Source: Halostella salina (GTDB lineage Archaea > Halobacteriota > Halobacteria > Halobacteriales > Natronoarchaeaceae). Taken from it: DNA of 64,000 nucleotides. Made by a program: the position numbers and the translations under genes. Under the pieces are notes generated by a model that saw nothing but the letters and a program-made list of their open reading frames with translations, did no database searches and had not been told where the DNA came from. Position 1 is the stretch's first letter; each line of letters starts with the position of its first letter. The DNA is taken from contig NZ_RCIH01000004.1 in assembly GCF_003675855.1 (NCBI RefSeq), forward strand, positions 310,001 to 374,000, read 5' to 3'. Below, one piece after another: positions 9,601-17,919 of the stretch.

Positions 9601-10212
9601 TCAGTTCGCCAGCCGCGCGAACGCGAGGTTGCCGCTGATGTTCTTGATGTAGATATCGACGACCTGCCCCTCCTGCGTCCCGGGGACGAAGATGGTGTAC
9701 TCGCCCTTCTCGGCGACGCCGTCGCCCTTGCGGCCGGTGCCGGTGATCTTCACCTCGTAGGTCTGGCCCTCCTCGACCGCGTCGCGCTGCTGGGTCGTGT
9801 CGCTGGACTGGCGCTTCGTGACCGGGCGGAACGCGCCGCAGGCCTCACAGCGGAGCATGAGCGTCCGGTTCTCCGTCGTCAGCTTGGTGTCGGGCAGGCC
9901 ACACTGCGAGCAGGTGACGAACTCGTCGACGTAGCTGTCGACGGCGGCGTCGAAGTCGCTCCCGGTGAACGTCCCGTTGTAGCGCGCGCGGCCGTCGTCG
10001 AACTGGCCGGCGGTGCCCAGCTCGCGCTGGATCGAGCTGTGGAGGTGTTCGGGGTCCCGGGAGAGGGCGTCGGCGATCTCGCCGAGGTTCGTGAACCGCG
10101 TGAACGCGCCGTCCTTCTGGGCGTTCGCGTCGGGCACCGACAGTCGGTCGTCGGAGCCGGCGTAGTCGGGGACCGCGTCCATCGCGCGGTCGAGGCTGGC
10201 TTCGTAGTCCAT
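9601..10212 (-). CDS. Translation initiation factor aIF2 subunit beta with C-terminal TRAM domain
   Basis: Beta subunit of the heterotrimeric factor that brings Met-tRNAi to the ribosome. The 203-residue protein has the usual central alpha/beta region (residues ~30-100), the zinc ribbon with CSQCG and CEACG cysteine pairs (~residues 99-126), and then a ~60-residue TRAM RNA-binding domain (EEGQTYEVKITGTGRKGDG to GNLAFARL) found in haloarchaeal versions but not in eukaryotic eIF2-beta. It lies tail to tail with the USP gene (16 bp). Confidence 0.95.
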   Translation of the reverse strand: MDYEASLDRAMDAVPDYAGSDDRLSVPDANAQKDGAFTRFTNLGEIADALSRDPEHLHSSIQRELGTAGQFDDGRARYNGTFTGSDFDAAVDSYVDEFVTCSQCGLPDTKLTTENRTLMLRCEACGAFRPVTKRQSSDTTQQRDAVEEGQTYEVKITGTGRKGDGVAEKGEYTIFVPGTQEGQVVDIYIKNISGNLAFARLAN

Positions 10213-10477
10213 GGGTTCTCAACGGTCCGGGCAGGTAAAGGGAGTTCGCTTCGGCCGGGCGGCGGTGCGGCGGCGTGTCACCGTCCGAGCACGATGGCCT
10301 GACCGCCGGTGCGGTCCACGATTACCCGCCCGCAATCCCCGGGACTGCGACCGAGATGAACGTAACGGAACAGTTCGGATCGGTGAGCGAACCCCGGCGT
10401 AAGGCGGTGTTTACTGGCCGTTATCCGGCGTATAACTATACCCGTTCTGTGAGTGTCCCACGACTGGGTTCACGACA

Positions 10478-10639
10478 ATGCCAAAATGCAACAACTGTGG
10501 TTCGTTCGTGACGCCGGAGTTCGTCCGTGTGTTCGGGGGGAACGAGGACGAGGTGTACGGCTGCCTCGACTGCGTCGGGGCGACCGCGGTCAAGAACGGG
10601 GCCGGACTCGACAACGTGGAAGCGCGAACCGGCCTGTAG
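10478..10639 (+). CDS. Small haloarchaeal zinc-finger-like protein (DUF7563 type)
   Basis: 53 residues, MPKCNNCGSF at the start and a second pair YGCLDCVG about 25 residues later, i.e. two CxxC knuckles able to bind one zinc. It resembles the small haloarchaeal family I know as DUF7563; function not known. An AT-rich TATAACTATA box at 10431-10440 lies ~40 bp upstream of the ATG. The preceding ~265 bp up to the aIF2-beta gene contain no other supported gene. Confidence 0.75.
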   Translation: MPKCNNCGSFVTPEFVRVFGGNEDEVYGCLDCVGATAVKNGAGLDNVEARTGL

Positions 10640-10844
10640 CCTCGCCACCGCGTCCACCCGGCGGACGGGGACGCGAGCGTGGACGGGAAGCGACGGCGAG
10701 CCGAGCATCCGACGCGAGCCGGCAGCGGCCCCGCTGACGTGGAGGTGGGGGAGACGCCCCGATCCCCGGCGCAGTGTGTCGGTTGAACGAAGACCGCCAC
10801 TTTTGACGGCGGCGTTCCGATCGCCGAGTACGAGGTCCTCACAC

Positions 10845-11018
10845 GTGCGTCTGGTCGAACGACTCCGTCGCATCGTCGGCGACAGCACCGACGGGAGCGA
10901 CTCGCAGCCCTACCAGTGTCTGAACTGCGGCGAATCGTTCCAGTTACAGCGCCAGCGCTGTCCGACGTGTGGCGGCTACCGGATCGAGCGGGCGGCCTGG
11001 AGCGAGACCGCGGAGTAG
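10845..11018 (+). CDS. Small zinc-ribbon protein
   Basis: 57-residue protein from a GTG start. A basic N-terminus (RLVERLRRIVGD) is followed by a zinc ribbon YQCLNCGES...CPTCGGYRIE with two CxxC knuckles 12 residues apart, at residues ~23-42. Such ribbons in haloarchaea are nucleic-acid or protein binding; no function can be assigned. The start is chosen because it is the last start codon before the conserved-looking segment and sits after a plausible promoter region. Confidence 0.65.
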   Translation: MRLVERLRRIVGDSTDGSDSQPYQCLNCGESFQLQRQRCPTCGGYRIERAAWSETAE

Positions 11019-11121
11019 CGGTGCGCGTCCCGCCGGACTCGCCGTCCTGCTTTCGACTCGATGCCGCGGCGTCCCCGTTCGAAGTGAACAACTCTAAGAC
11101 ACCTCCGGCGTAGGTGAGGGT

Positions 11122-12549
11122 ATGAACGAACGATCGGGCGTCGGGGAGGCGTTCGACCGGGTACGGTCTGGTATCACGCGGCGACGCCTCCGCGTCGCGT
11201 GTCTCGTCGTCCTCCTCCTCTGCGGCGCGTACCTCGCGTACGGCGCGATGACCGGCATCACGACGGCGACGGAGGCGGGCGTCCCGGAGGCCCCGCCCAC
11301 CGAGAACCACACCGTCGTCACGGAGTCGGCCAAGTTCGGCACGATAATCGCCTACGCGCCGGACGGCAGCGTCGCCTACTACAACAACAGCCACACGAAG
11401 TACTTCGACGTCGACCCAGTCGAGAACGAGTCGCTGACCGTCGAGTACGTCGCGGTCGACACGATCCACACCGAGGGACCGAACTGCGCGAGTCCGCCGT
11501 GTTCCCGCAACGTCATCGAGCGGGCGAACATCTCGACCGGCGAGGTCGAACGGGTGCTCACCCGCTACGACCACCGCGAGAACGCCGCCGAGTGGCACGA
11601 CCACGTCCGCGTCGACGAGGACCACGTCGTCATCGCCGACATGGCGGACAACCAGGTGTTCATGCTGGACACCGAGACCGGCGTCCGCGAGTGGGCCTGG
11701 AACGCACAGAGCGACTTCCCCGTCGACGAGGGCGGTCCCTACCCCGGCGACTGGGCGCACATCAACGACGTGAGCATGCTCGACGACGGCCGCGTGATGG
11801 TGAGCCTGCGCAACCAGGACCAGGTCGTGTTCATCGACCCCGAGACCGGGTTAGACGAGTCGTGGACGCTCGGCGCGGAGGGCGCACACGACATCCAGTA
11901 CGAGCAGCACAACCCCGACTACATCCCCGAGGAGCGCGGCGGTCCCGCGGTCGTCGTCGCCGACTCGGAGAACGGCCGCGTCGAGGAGTTCCAGCGCGAG
12001 GACGGCGAGTGGGTCCGCACCTGGGAGTGGTCCGACGACCGGATGCAGTGGCCTCGCGACGCCGACCGCCTCCCCAACGGCAACACCCTCATCACCGACA
12101 CGAACGGCAAGCGCCTCATCGAGGTGAACCCCGAGGGCGAGATCGTCTGGGAGGTCGAGCTCTCCCACCCATACGAGGCCGAACGGATCGAGACGGGCGA
12201 CGAGAGCGCCGGCGGGCACAGCGCCCAGTCGCTCGGCTACGAGTCCCGGACCGGCGGCGAGAGCGGCGGCGGTGGCGGCAGCCTCGCCGCGGACGCCATG
12301 GCGGAGATCGCCGACGTGGTCCGGGGGCTGCTCCCCTCCCGCGTGACCAACGCGATCATCTACATCGGTCCGGTGTGGATGGGGCGGCCCGAGTTCGGCG
12401 CGGCGTCGATCGCCGTCCTCACCGGTCTGGCGTGGGGCGCTGCGGAAACCCGCTGGGCGCTCCGCTCGCGCGGCATCGGGTTCCGGCTGCCCGTCTACCG
12501 CGGCGAGTCAGCCGGCGAGGGTGACGGCGAAGAAACCGAAGCGGAGTAG
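11122..12549 (+). CDS. Arylsulfotransferase-like beta-propeller membrane protein
   Basis: 475-residue protein: one N-terminal transmembrane segment (residues ~25-43), a large extracellular-type domain (~60-380) with repeated strand motifs (WAHINDVSMLDDGRVMVS, GAHDIQ, WPRDADRLPNGNTLITD) typical of the arylsulfotransferase (ASST)/six-bladed propeller group, a Gly-rich linker and a C-terminal hydrophobic stretch (~405-445). Two Cys in NCASPPCSRN may form a disulfide outside the cell. Enzymatic ASST activity is not demonstrated for haloarchaeal members; the fold call is firmer than the reaction. Confidence 0.8.
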   Translation: MNERSGVGEAFDRVRSGITRRRLRVACLVVLLLCGAYLAYGAMTGITTATEAGVPEAPPTENHTVVTESAKFGTIIAYAPDGSVAYYNNSHTKYFDVDPVENESLTVEYVAVDTIHTEGPNCASPPCSRNVIERANISTGEVERVLTRYDHRENAAEWHDHVRVDEDHVVIADMADNQVFMLDTETGVREWAWNAQSDFPVDEGGPYPGDWAHINDVSMLDDGRVMVSLRNQDQVVFIDPETGLDESWTLGAEGAHDIQYEQHNPDYIPEERGGPAVVVADSENGRVEEFQREDGEWVRTWEWSDDRMQWPRDADRLPNGNTLITDTNGKRLIEVNPEGEIVWEVELSHPYEAERIETGDESAGGHSAQSLGYESRTGGESGGGGGSLAADAMAEIADVVRGLLPSRVTNAIIYIGPVWMGRPEFGAASIAVLTGLAWGAAETRWALRSRGIGFRLPVYRGESAGEGDGEETEAE

Positions 12550-12558
12550 CTTCCGGCG

Positions 12559-13212
12559 CTACTGGCTACTCCGACCGCTCCGGCCGGAGCCGAATGTTCT
12601 GCCGGCCTTCCGCAGCAGCACGTCCCGGGCGTCCTGGTCGTCGTCGACGTGGACTCGCAGATAGTACCAGACGGCGACTTGCGCGAGGATCCCGCCGCCG
12701 AACACGACCCAGTAACCCGTCGACAGCAGGTTCGACAGCGTCGCGTCCAGTTCGCCGGGCGACGCCGACAGCGACGCGCCGAGCGCGATCGAGACCAGCG
12801 TCGCGCCCCACGACGCGGAGACGAGGATCAGGATCGCGGTCTCCAGCAGCCACGCGGCGACGACGCCGGCGACCGCGCCGCCGGCCACCATCGGGTCGAG
12901 CAGGCTCGCCGGTTCGGCGAGCGACACGTCAGTGAGCAGTATCACGACCCCCACGCCGGTCAACACGCCCGGGACGACGACCAGCAGCGTCCGGATCGTG
13001 CTCGCGATCCCGATGCCGAACACCGCGCCGACGCCGGCGGCAACGAGCGTCATCGTCATCTCCAGCGCCAGCGTGTCCGCCGCCATCAGGCCGAGTCCAG
13101 CGCCGAGCAGCAGCCCGAACAGGTACAGCGCCGTCTTGAAAAACAGGAACCCACCCGCCGCCAGCGCTACCCCGACGACGAGCAGAAACCCGGTCGTGAG
13201 TGCGTTTGCCAT
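12559..13212 (-). CDS. Polytopic membrane protein (TMEM198/DUF4203-like)
   Basis: 217 residues with about seven hydrophobic helices, beginning MANALTTGFLLVVG and ending in a basic cytoplasmic tail. The glycine-rich helix pattern (FGLLLGAGLGLMAA, AGVGAVFGIGIAS) resembles the DUF4203/TM198 type. The start at 13212 is preferred over longer readings because upstream residues are Arg/Pro-rich and non-hydrophobic. Function unknown. Confidence 0.72.
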   Translation of the reverse strand: MANALTTGFLLVVGVALAAGGFLFFKTALYLFGLLLGAGLGLMAADTLALEMTMTLVAAGVGAVFGIGIASTIRTLLVVVPGVLTGVGVVILLTDVSLAEPASLLDPMVAGGAVAGVVAAWLLETAILILVSASWGATLVSIALGASLSASPGELDATLSNLLSTGYWVVFGGGILAQVAVWYYLRVHVDDDQDARDVLLRKAGRTFGSGRSGRSSQ

Positions 13213-13357
13213 GGGTATCGTGCGAAGTGTTCGCAGGTAACCCGCAAGTAACTGTCGGCTACGGTCCACCGTGGGGACACGCCCTCCCGTGTGGTTCGGA
13301 TCCCGCCTGTCCCGCCGGTAGCCGAACCGTTTTCGGGCGCTGGCTCCGACCTCCGAC

Positions 13358-14386
13358 ATGGACCTCTCGCTCGTCGACCTTTCGCCGGTCCCCGAGGGCG
13401 GCACCGCGACGGACGCCTACGCGAACACCGTCACCGCGGCGAAGCAGGCCGAGCAACTGGGCTACTCGCGGTTCTGGGTGGCCGAACACCACGGCATGGC
13501 CGACACGCTCGCCGGCACGACGCCGGAGGTGCTGCTCGGCCACCTCGCTGCCGAGACCGACGCGATACGCCTCGGCTCCGGCGCGGTGCTGTTGAACCAC
13601 TACAGCCCGTTCAAGGTCGCCGAGCAGTTCGGCGCGCTCGACGCGCTCGCACCCGGTCGCATCGACGCCGGGCTGGGCCGTGCGAACGGGTCGCCGGCGT
13701 CCGACCGCGCGCTCGGGACCGAACGGCACGTCGAGAACCCCGACGAGGACCACGCCGAGAAGGTCGAGGCCGTCATCAACCACCTCTACGACGACTACCC
13801 GGCCGACCACCCGTACGGCGACCTGTCGATCCCCCGGTCCGACGCCGCCGAGCCGGTGCCGTGGGTGCTCGGGTCGAGCACGTCGAGCGCGGCGATCGCC
13901 GGGGAACTCGGCCTGCGCTTCTGCTTCGCGGCGTTCATCCGACCGAGCTTCGCCGTCCCGGCGTTCGAGGCGTACCGCGAGCGCTTCGAGTCGTCCCGGC
14001 TGGCCGACGGCCTCGACGAACCCGAGGGGATGGTCGCGATAAACGCCGTCTGTGCCGAGACCGACGAGGGGGCGGCGCGACAACGCGCGGTGGCCGAGGC
14101 GTCGTACCAGCGGATGGCGCGCGGCGAGGTCGGCACCAGACCGTCGGTCGGGGAAGCGATCGACGAACTCGGCGGCGTCCCCGACCCGACGCCCGCGACG
14201 CTCGACGCCGACGAGTGGCCCCGCGCGATCTCCGGCAGTCCGGAGACGCTCGCCGACCTGCTCGAACAGCTCGCCGACCGCGTCGGCGTCGACGAGGTGA
14301 TGGTCCAGAACGTCGTGGCGGACCACGACGACGCGCTCCGCTCCCACGAACTGCTGGCCGACGCCGTCGGACTGGCGGGTCGCTGA
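13358..14386 (+). CDS. LLM-class flavin-dependent oxidoreductase (MsnO8-like)
   Basis: 342-residue bacterial-luciferase-like TIM barrel. Family marks: N-terminal SLVDLSPVPEGGTA, GYSRFWVAEHHGM near residue 40 and GSGAVLLNHYSPFKVAEQF near residue 85, then GRIDAGLGRA. This group binds FMN or F420; the EHH and LNHYSP motifs fit the MsnO8 group of putative alkanal-type monooxygenases. Substrate unknown. It is a monocistronic unit with about 145 bp upstream. Confidence 0.88.
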   Translation: MDLSLVDLSPVPEGGTATDAYANTVTAAKQAEQLGYSRFWVAEHHGMADTLAGTTPEVLLGHLAAETDAIRLGSGAVLLNHYSPFKVAEQFGALDALAPGRIDAGLGRANGSPASDRALGTERHVENPDEDHAEKVEAVINHLYDDYPADHPYGDLSIPRSDAAEPVPWVLGSSTSSAAIAGELGLRFCFAAFIRPSFAVPAFEAYRERFESSRLADGLDEPEGMVAINAVCAETDEGAARQRAVAEASYQRMARGEVGTRPSVGEAIDELGGVPDPTPATLDADEWPRAISGSPETLADLLEQLADRVGVDEVMVQNVVADHDDALRSHELLADAVGLAGR

Positions 14387-14438
14387 CGGGAGACGCTCCC
14401 GGAGTCACCGGAACACTGCACCCCACAGCCCGCAGCGC

Positions 14439-14720
14439 TCACCGCGGGAACGAGTCGACGAAAACCATCGCGTACACCGAGGCCGCGAGCAGCAGCGTTC
14501 CGACGACGAGCAACACGGTGCCCCCGAACCGGAACACCCACTCTCGCCGCTCGCGCAGGTCGTCGTAGTACTCGGGGTTCTCCGAGGGCGGCTTCCAGCT
14601 TACCGCTTCAGCGAACCGTTCCTGGAGGGCGAGCGCCACCTCGGCGCGGACGGCGAACACGCACCCGACGCCGAGGGTGAGCAGCGCCAGGACGCCGATC
14701 GTGATGGATTCGATCGACAC
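14439..14720 (-). CDS. Small two-helix membrane protein
   Basis: From a GTG start at 14718-14720 this gives 93 residues with two predicted membrane helices (IGVLALLTLGVGCVFAV near the N-terminus and TVLLVVGTLLLAASVYAMV near the C-terminus) separated by a charged loop rich in Glu/Arg. A longer reading from 14843 adds 41 residues without clear features. I do not recognise the family. Confidence 0.55.
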   Translation of the reverse strand: MSIESITIGVLALLTLGVGCVFAVRAEVALALQERFAEAVSWKPPSENPEYYDDLRERREWVFRFGGTVLLVVGTLLLAASVYAMVFVDSFPR

Positions 14721-14862
14721 TTTCGGGTGTCCCGTAATCGGGTCGCTAACTTGAAACCTCAGCTCCGCGCACGTCGGCATCGTTCGTGGGGCGAGCCGCT
14801 GCGGGATCGGGAGTTCCCGACTGCCGTAGTTCCGTATCTTCACGGTGTCCGTCGACCCGCGC

Positions 14863-15210
14863 TCAAACGAGCGTGTCGGACATCGTGCCCAGTACGACGA
14901 CGCTCCACAGAACCACGCCGAGCCCGTAGAACAGGAGGACGAGATGGCGGGCGGTCCCCGTACCCCGGGGTGACAGTGGCACCAGGCTCGAATCCCCGCT
15001 CTCTATCCAGTCCTCGCCCGAGTGCTCTGTCGGAGCGGTGTTCACCTTCCCTGCGGCTCCTCCGCCGACGGCAGCGAGTACGACTCCGACACCTGCTAAA
15101 ACGAGTATGTGTAGCCCCGACCGTGTTGCGAGATACGTTGCCCCGACCGTGAGAAGACCGAAGAGACCGGTGTAGAGCAGAAGCGGTTTCCAGAGGGTCT
15201 TAATATTCAC
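14863..15210 (-). CDS. Small membrane protein, unknown
   Basis: 115 residues from GTG at 15208-15210 (NIKTLWKPLLLYTG...). Two N-terminal hydrophobic helices, a polar loop (residues ~60-85) and a third C-terminal helix (LVLLFYGLGVVLWSVVVLG). No family recognised. It is collinear with the small membrane gene downstream on the same strand but 142 bp separates them, so an operon is uncertain. Confidence 0.55.
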   Translation of the reverse strand: MNIKTLWKPLLLYTGLFGLLTVGATYLATRSGLHILVLAGVGVVLAAVGGGAAGKVNTAPTEHSGEDWIESGDSSLVPLSPRGTGTARHLVLLFYGLGVVLWSVVVLGTMSDTLV

Positions 15211-15228
15211 ACCCGAACACCGTGGCAA

Positions 15229-15700
15229 AACTGTATCTAACCACCGATATATCTCTTTGGGACGCCGTACTCACCTCGTTGCGCGTAACTCACAACCTCA
15301 AATCGGATCTCGGGATGGACCTCTCGCTGCTCCCGTTGTTCCCAAGAGAAGGTCCGCCCTCCCCGATGTGAACAACTGTCAGACGGTCGCGCTCGCTTCG
15401 TTCGCGCGCTGCGGCTGGCGTGTTCGAATCGGGTCGGAACACCGAGAGACATCGTTTCGGGACGCTGTGCGGTTCTATACGAATATGCAATTGATACGCA
15501 GGGACATATTGTATGTTCAATCACAACACCCCCAGTTCAGTTTTCGTTTGTGAACCACCGTTCCCCTTCCTTCCTCATCGATAGCGGGACGCTCACCCAG
15601 TTTGATACCGGTACTTCTGGAGGTGCCACTGTCGTGTGCGCCCCACCCTCGAGAGCACATATGATTTATCTATAGGGGATGTATCCATACAAGCGTACAA
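15229..15700. other. Gene-free interval with T-arm-like element and leaderless promoter
   Basis: About 470 bp without a supported gene and visibly AT-richer than its surroundings. It holds the tRNA-Tyr-end-like element at 15353-15437 and, at 15665-15672, the box TTTATCTA some 30 bp before the ATG at 15701, which fits a TATA box for a leaderless transcript of the following oxidoreductase gene. Nothing else is evident. Confidence 0.6.
15353..15437. repeat. tRNA-Tyr 3'-end copy inside a ~72-nt inverted-repeat element (copy 1)
   Basis: Positions 15353-15373 repeat the last 21 nt of the tRNA-Tyr gene (tccgccctccccgat-g-tgaac, one mismatch). The T-arm-like part at 15362-15373 is paired at 15422-15433 by the inverted GTTCGAATCGGG, with a GC-rich hairpin (gtcgcgctcgcttcgttcgc core) between. 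Copy 2 at 16947 has the same plan and spacing. It may be an old attachment site or a palindromic repeat family that mimics a T-arm. Confidence 0.7.
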
Positions 15701-16750
15701 ATGAAAGCCTCTTTTGATCGGGAATTTTCACGGGCCGGGATCTGGAACTGGGAACAGCCCCGGATCGAGGACGAACTCCACTACGCACAGTATGCAGAAC
15801 GCAAGGGGCTGGACTCCGTCTGGCAGGGGGAGTCGCGGCTGGTTCGGGACGCGATGACGGTCATGGGGGCGTACACGCAGGTCACCGACGAGATCGACAT
15901 CGCTCCGGGGGTGACGAACTGCTATACGCGCAACGTGGCGCTGATGGCACAGACGTTCTCGACGCTCGATGAACTCTCCGGGGGACGCATGAAACTCGGT
16001 ATCGGGGCCTGGTGGGACCCGCTGGCCTCGCAGGTCGGGATCGAACGGGAGAACCCACTCCGGCGGATGTGGGAGTACTGTACCGTCACGAACCGCCTCC
16101 TCGAACTCGAAAACGTCACCTACGAGGGGCAGACACTGAGCGTCGACAACATCGAACTGGACCTCGTCCGGGGCGACCGGGAACCCAGAGACGTTCCCAT
16201 CTACGTGGGTGCGACCGGCGAAGTGATGCACAAACTCACGGGCGAACTCGTCGGCAAGGGTGTAGCGGGCGGCGTGTTCATGAACTACCTCATCCCACCC
16301 GAACACAACCTCCGGGGCCTCGAAATGCTGAAAGAGGGCGTCGAAAAACAGGGTGGCAGTCTGGCCGACGTCGACCGGCCCCAGCTGATCGCCGTCGCGA
16401 TGGACGAGGACCCCGACGAGGCGATCGACGCGGCACGCGGTCTCGCGACTCAGTACATCGGCCAGCAACCACACATCACGAAGGCGTGCGGCATCGACGA
16501 GGAGAAGGCCGACCGGATCAAAGCGGAGTTGGGAGGATGGCCGGCCTCCGCCGAGGACATTGAACGGGCCTCGCGCCTCGTCTCCGACGATGTCGTGACC
16601 AACATCGTGGCTGCGGGGACCAGGGACGACGTCGCCGAGCGGATCCGTGACTACTGTGCGGCGGGCTGTACCGAACCCGTCGTGTATCCCCTGACCGACA
16701 ACATGGAAGCGGTCATCGACGTTCTCGCCGAGATGAAAGCCGAGGCCTAG
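15701..16750 (+). CDS. F420-dependent-type LLM oxidoreductase
   Basis: 349-residue luciferase-like TIM-barrel protein related to methylene-tetrahydromethanopterin reductase and the TIGR04024-type haloarchaeal F420 enzymes. Visible marks: GLDSVWQGESRLVRDAMTVM near residue 40, GVTNCYTRNVALMAQTFSTLDELSGGRMKLGIG around residues 70-105 and VPIYVGATG near residue 170. Likely binds F420; substrate unknown. It is the only gene between two copies of the tRNA-Tyr 3' end (15353 and 16947), so it may have arrived with, or be left over from, an integrated element. Promoter appears leaderless. Confidence 0.88.
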   Translation: MKASFDREFSRAGIWNWEQPRIEDELHYAQYAERKGLDSVWQGESRLVRDAMTVMGAYTQVTDEIDIAPGVTNCYTRNVALMAQTFSTLDELSGGRMKLGIGAWWDPLASQVGIERENPLRRMWEYCTVTNRLLELENVTYEGQTLSVDNIELDLVRGDREPRDVPIYVGATGEVMHKLTGELVGKGVAGGVFMNYLIPPEHNLRGLEMLKEGVEKQGGSLADVDRPQLIAVAMDEDPDEAIDAARGLATQYIGQQPHITKACGIDEEKADRIKAELGGWPASAEDIERASRLVSDDVVTNIVAAGTRDDVAERIRDYCAAGCTEPVVYPLTDNMEAVIDVLAEMKAEA

Positions 16751-16946
16751 CCCGAACGACTCGGTCCGGCCCCCGGCGTAGGTAGCCGACGTCACGTACT
16801 AACCGGCTCCAGCCCGAGACGAACCTTTACCCGATGGATGCGCTCGTTCTCGCCGTCGACGCGACTGTGACTCACATGTCCAAATCGGGTCGGTTGGACG
16901 TGCTATCACTCACCGGTCGCTCCCTTTCGACGGGTCGCAGGAAAAG

Positions 16947-17027
16947 TCCGCCCTCCCCGATTTGAACAGATACCAGACGGTCGCGCTCACTCCGTTCGCG
17001 CGCTGCGTCTGGCGTGCTCAAATCGGG
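16947..17027. repeat. tRNA-Tyr 3'-end copy inside a ~72-nt inverted-repeat element (copy 2)
   Basis: 16947-16967 is identical to the last 21 nt of the tRNA-Tyr gene at 17085-17105. The T-arm part CCCGATTTGAAC (16956-16967) is matched in inverse orientation at 17016-17027 (GCTCAAATCGGG, one mismatch), and the interior carries a second stem, CCAGACG at 16973-16979 with CGTCTGG at 17006-17012. The outer repeat spans 72 nt, exactly as in copy 1. Likely an attachment-site relic or a T-arm-mimicking palindrome. Confidence 0.75.
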
Positions 17028-17043
17028 TCGGTTGTCCCTCACA

Positions 17044-17078
17044 TTCAACACCGTTCGCTACCGCTCACGGGTGTTGAA
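17044..17078. terminator. Hairpin just downstream of tRNA-Tyr
   Basis: TTCAACACC at 17044-17052 pairs with GGTGTTGAA at 17070-17078 around a 17-nt loop. On the minus strand it begins 6 nt after the tRNA 3' end. It could aid transcript ending or 3' processing; there is no T-run, so the role is uncertain. Confidence 0.45.
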
Positions 17079-17084
17079 GTTCAG

Positions 17085-17158
17085 TCCGCCCTCCCCGATT
17101 TGAACGGGGGACAAGTCGATCTACAGTCGACTGCTCTACCAGTCTGAGCTAAGGGCGG
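17085..17158 (-). tRNA. tRNA-Tyr (anticodon GTA)
   Basis: Full cloverleaf of 74 nt on the minus strand: acceptor CCGCCCT/AGGGCGG with discriminator A, D arm GCTC...GAGC, anticodon stem GTCGA/TCGAC with loop CTGTAGA (anticodon GTA at positions 34-36), short variable loop, and T arm CCCCG-TTCAAAT-CGGGG. No intron and no encoded CCA. Its 3' end is repeated twice upstream in window coordinates (15353, 16947), the pattern left by integration at tRNA genes. Confidence 0.97.
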
Positions 17159-17292
17159 GCAGGCGATTACACGTAGTCCCCGAGTCGGACTTAAGGATTG
17201 TTATTCGGGGCGACGCCGTCGGCGACAGACACGTGTCAGACAGCGCGGGAAGATTGAAATAGGTGGGGACAGATCGGTGGGACGAGCAGGCG

Positions 17293-17829
17293 ATGAGCAA
17301 GATCACGTTCCGCGCCGACGACGAACTCGTCGACGAACTCGACCGGTTCGACGCCTCCAAGAGCGAGGTGCTCCGCCGTGCGCTCCGGGCGTATCTGGAG
17401 GACCGGGAGCCGTCCGACGCTGACGACGACGGGGGCGGGCGCGGGACCGGCGGTAGCATCGACGAACTGGTCGCCGAGCGCGTCGACGCCATCGTCGAGC
17501 AACGGCTCGCGGAGCACACGCGGGACGCCGGACAGGACATCAACGTCAACATCTCGCTCGACGGGGCCGACGCGACGGACGACTCGGCGGTATCGACCGC
17601 GCGTAAGACGGCCACGCGAGAGCAGCCGGAGGCGGCCGACGACGCGAGTAATACGTGTGGCCAGTGCGGGGAGCACGTCGACGCGGAGCACGTGTACTGC
17701 CCGAACTGCGGCGAGAAGGCGACCCATCGGGTGTTCTGTGACTGCGGCGACGAGCTCCGGACCGACTGGGCGTTCTGCCCGAGCTGCGGGCGTCGGACGC
17801 CGGCAGCTGACGTGCTCGATTCGCCGTAG
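17293..17829 (+). CDS. cdrL: CdrL-like ribbon-helix-helix / double zinc-ribbon regulator
   Basis: 178 residues. The N-terminus (1-40, MSKITFRADDELVDELDRF...SEVLRRALRAYLE) is a ribbon-helix-helix DNA-binding domain. A charged Gly/Asp linker and a short amphipathic segment follow, then a C-terminal double zinc ribbon with four cysteine pairs (CGQCG, CPNCG, CDCG, CPSCG). In haloarchaea a long RHH protein with this layout, CdrL, is encoded next to cdrS-ftsZ2 and takes part in their regulation. The ATG at 17293 is chosen over an upstream one because the RHH strand begins there. It lies 218 bp before cdrS, separated by the operator region. Confidence 0.85.
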   Translation: MSKITFRADDELVDELDRFDASKSEVLRRALRAYLEDREPSDADDDGGGRGTGGSIDELVAERVDAIVEQRLAEHTRDAGQDINVNISLDGADATDDSAVSTARKTATREQPEAADDASNTCGQCGEHVDAEHVYCPNCGEKATHRVFCDCGDELRTDWAFCPSCGRRTPAADVLDSP

Positions 17830-17885
17830 AGGGCTAGATGGGGCCTGAGGCGACCGTTTACGGCCGTGTCATACGACCGTCGGTA

Positions 17886-17894
17886 CTTTTATTA
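17886..17894 (+). promoter_or_regulatory. TATA box of cdrS-ftsZ2
   Basis: The T/A-rich stretch TTTTATTAC at about 17886-17894 stands out in the GC-rich interval between cdrL and cdrS. A start site ~25-30 bp downstream (about 17915-17922) would place the palindrome at 17920-17937 over the transcription start. The position is inferred from spacing, not mapped. Confidence 0.5.
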
Positions 17895-17919
17895 CATTTG
17901 GTATGTTGTGTAGACCCGC

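Larger units (their letters stand above)
16751..17084. other. Gene-free interval 3' of tRNA-Tyr
   Basis: 333 bp with no supported gene. It contains copy 2 of the T-arm-like element (16947-17027) and a separate hairpin (17044-17078) immediately 3' of the tRNA on its own strand. The part 16751-16946 shows nothing I can interpret. Confidence 0.6.

Noticed and set aside
15353-15437. A second, degenerate tRNA gene.
   Set aside because: Only the acceptor/T-arm part matches; D and anticodon arms are absent and replaced by a GC hairpin.
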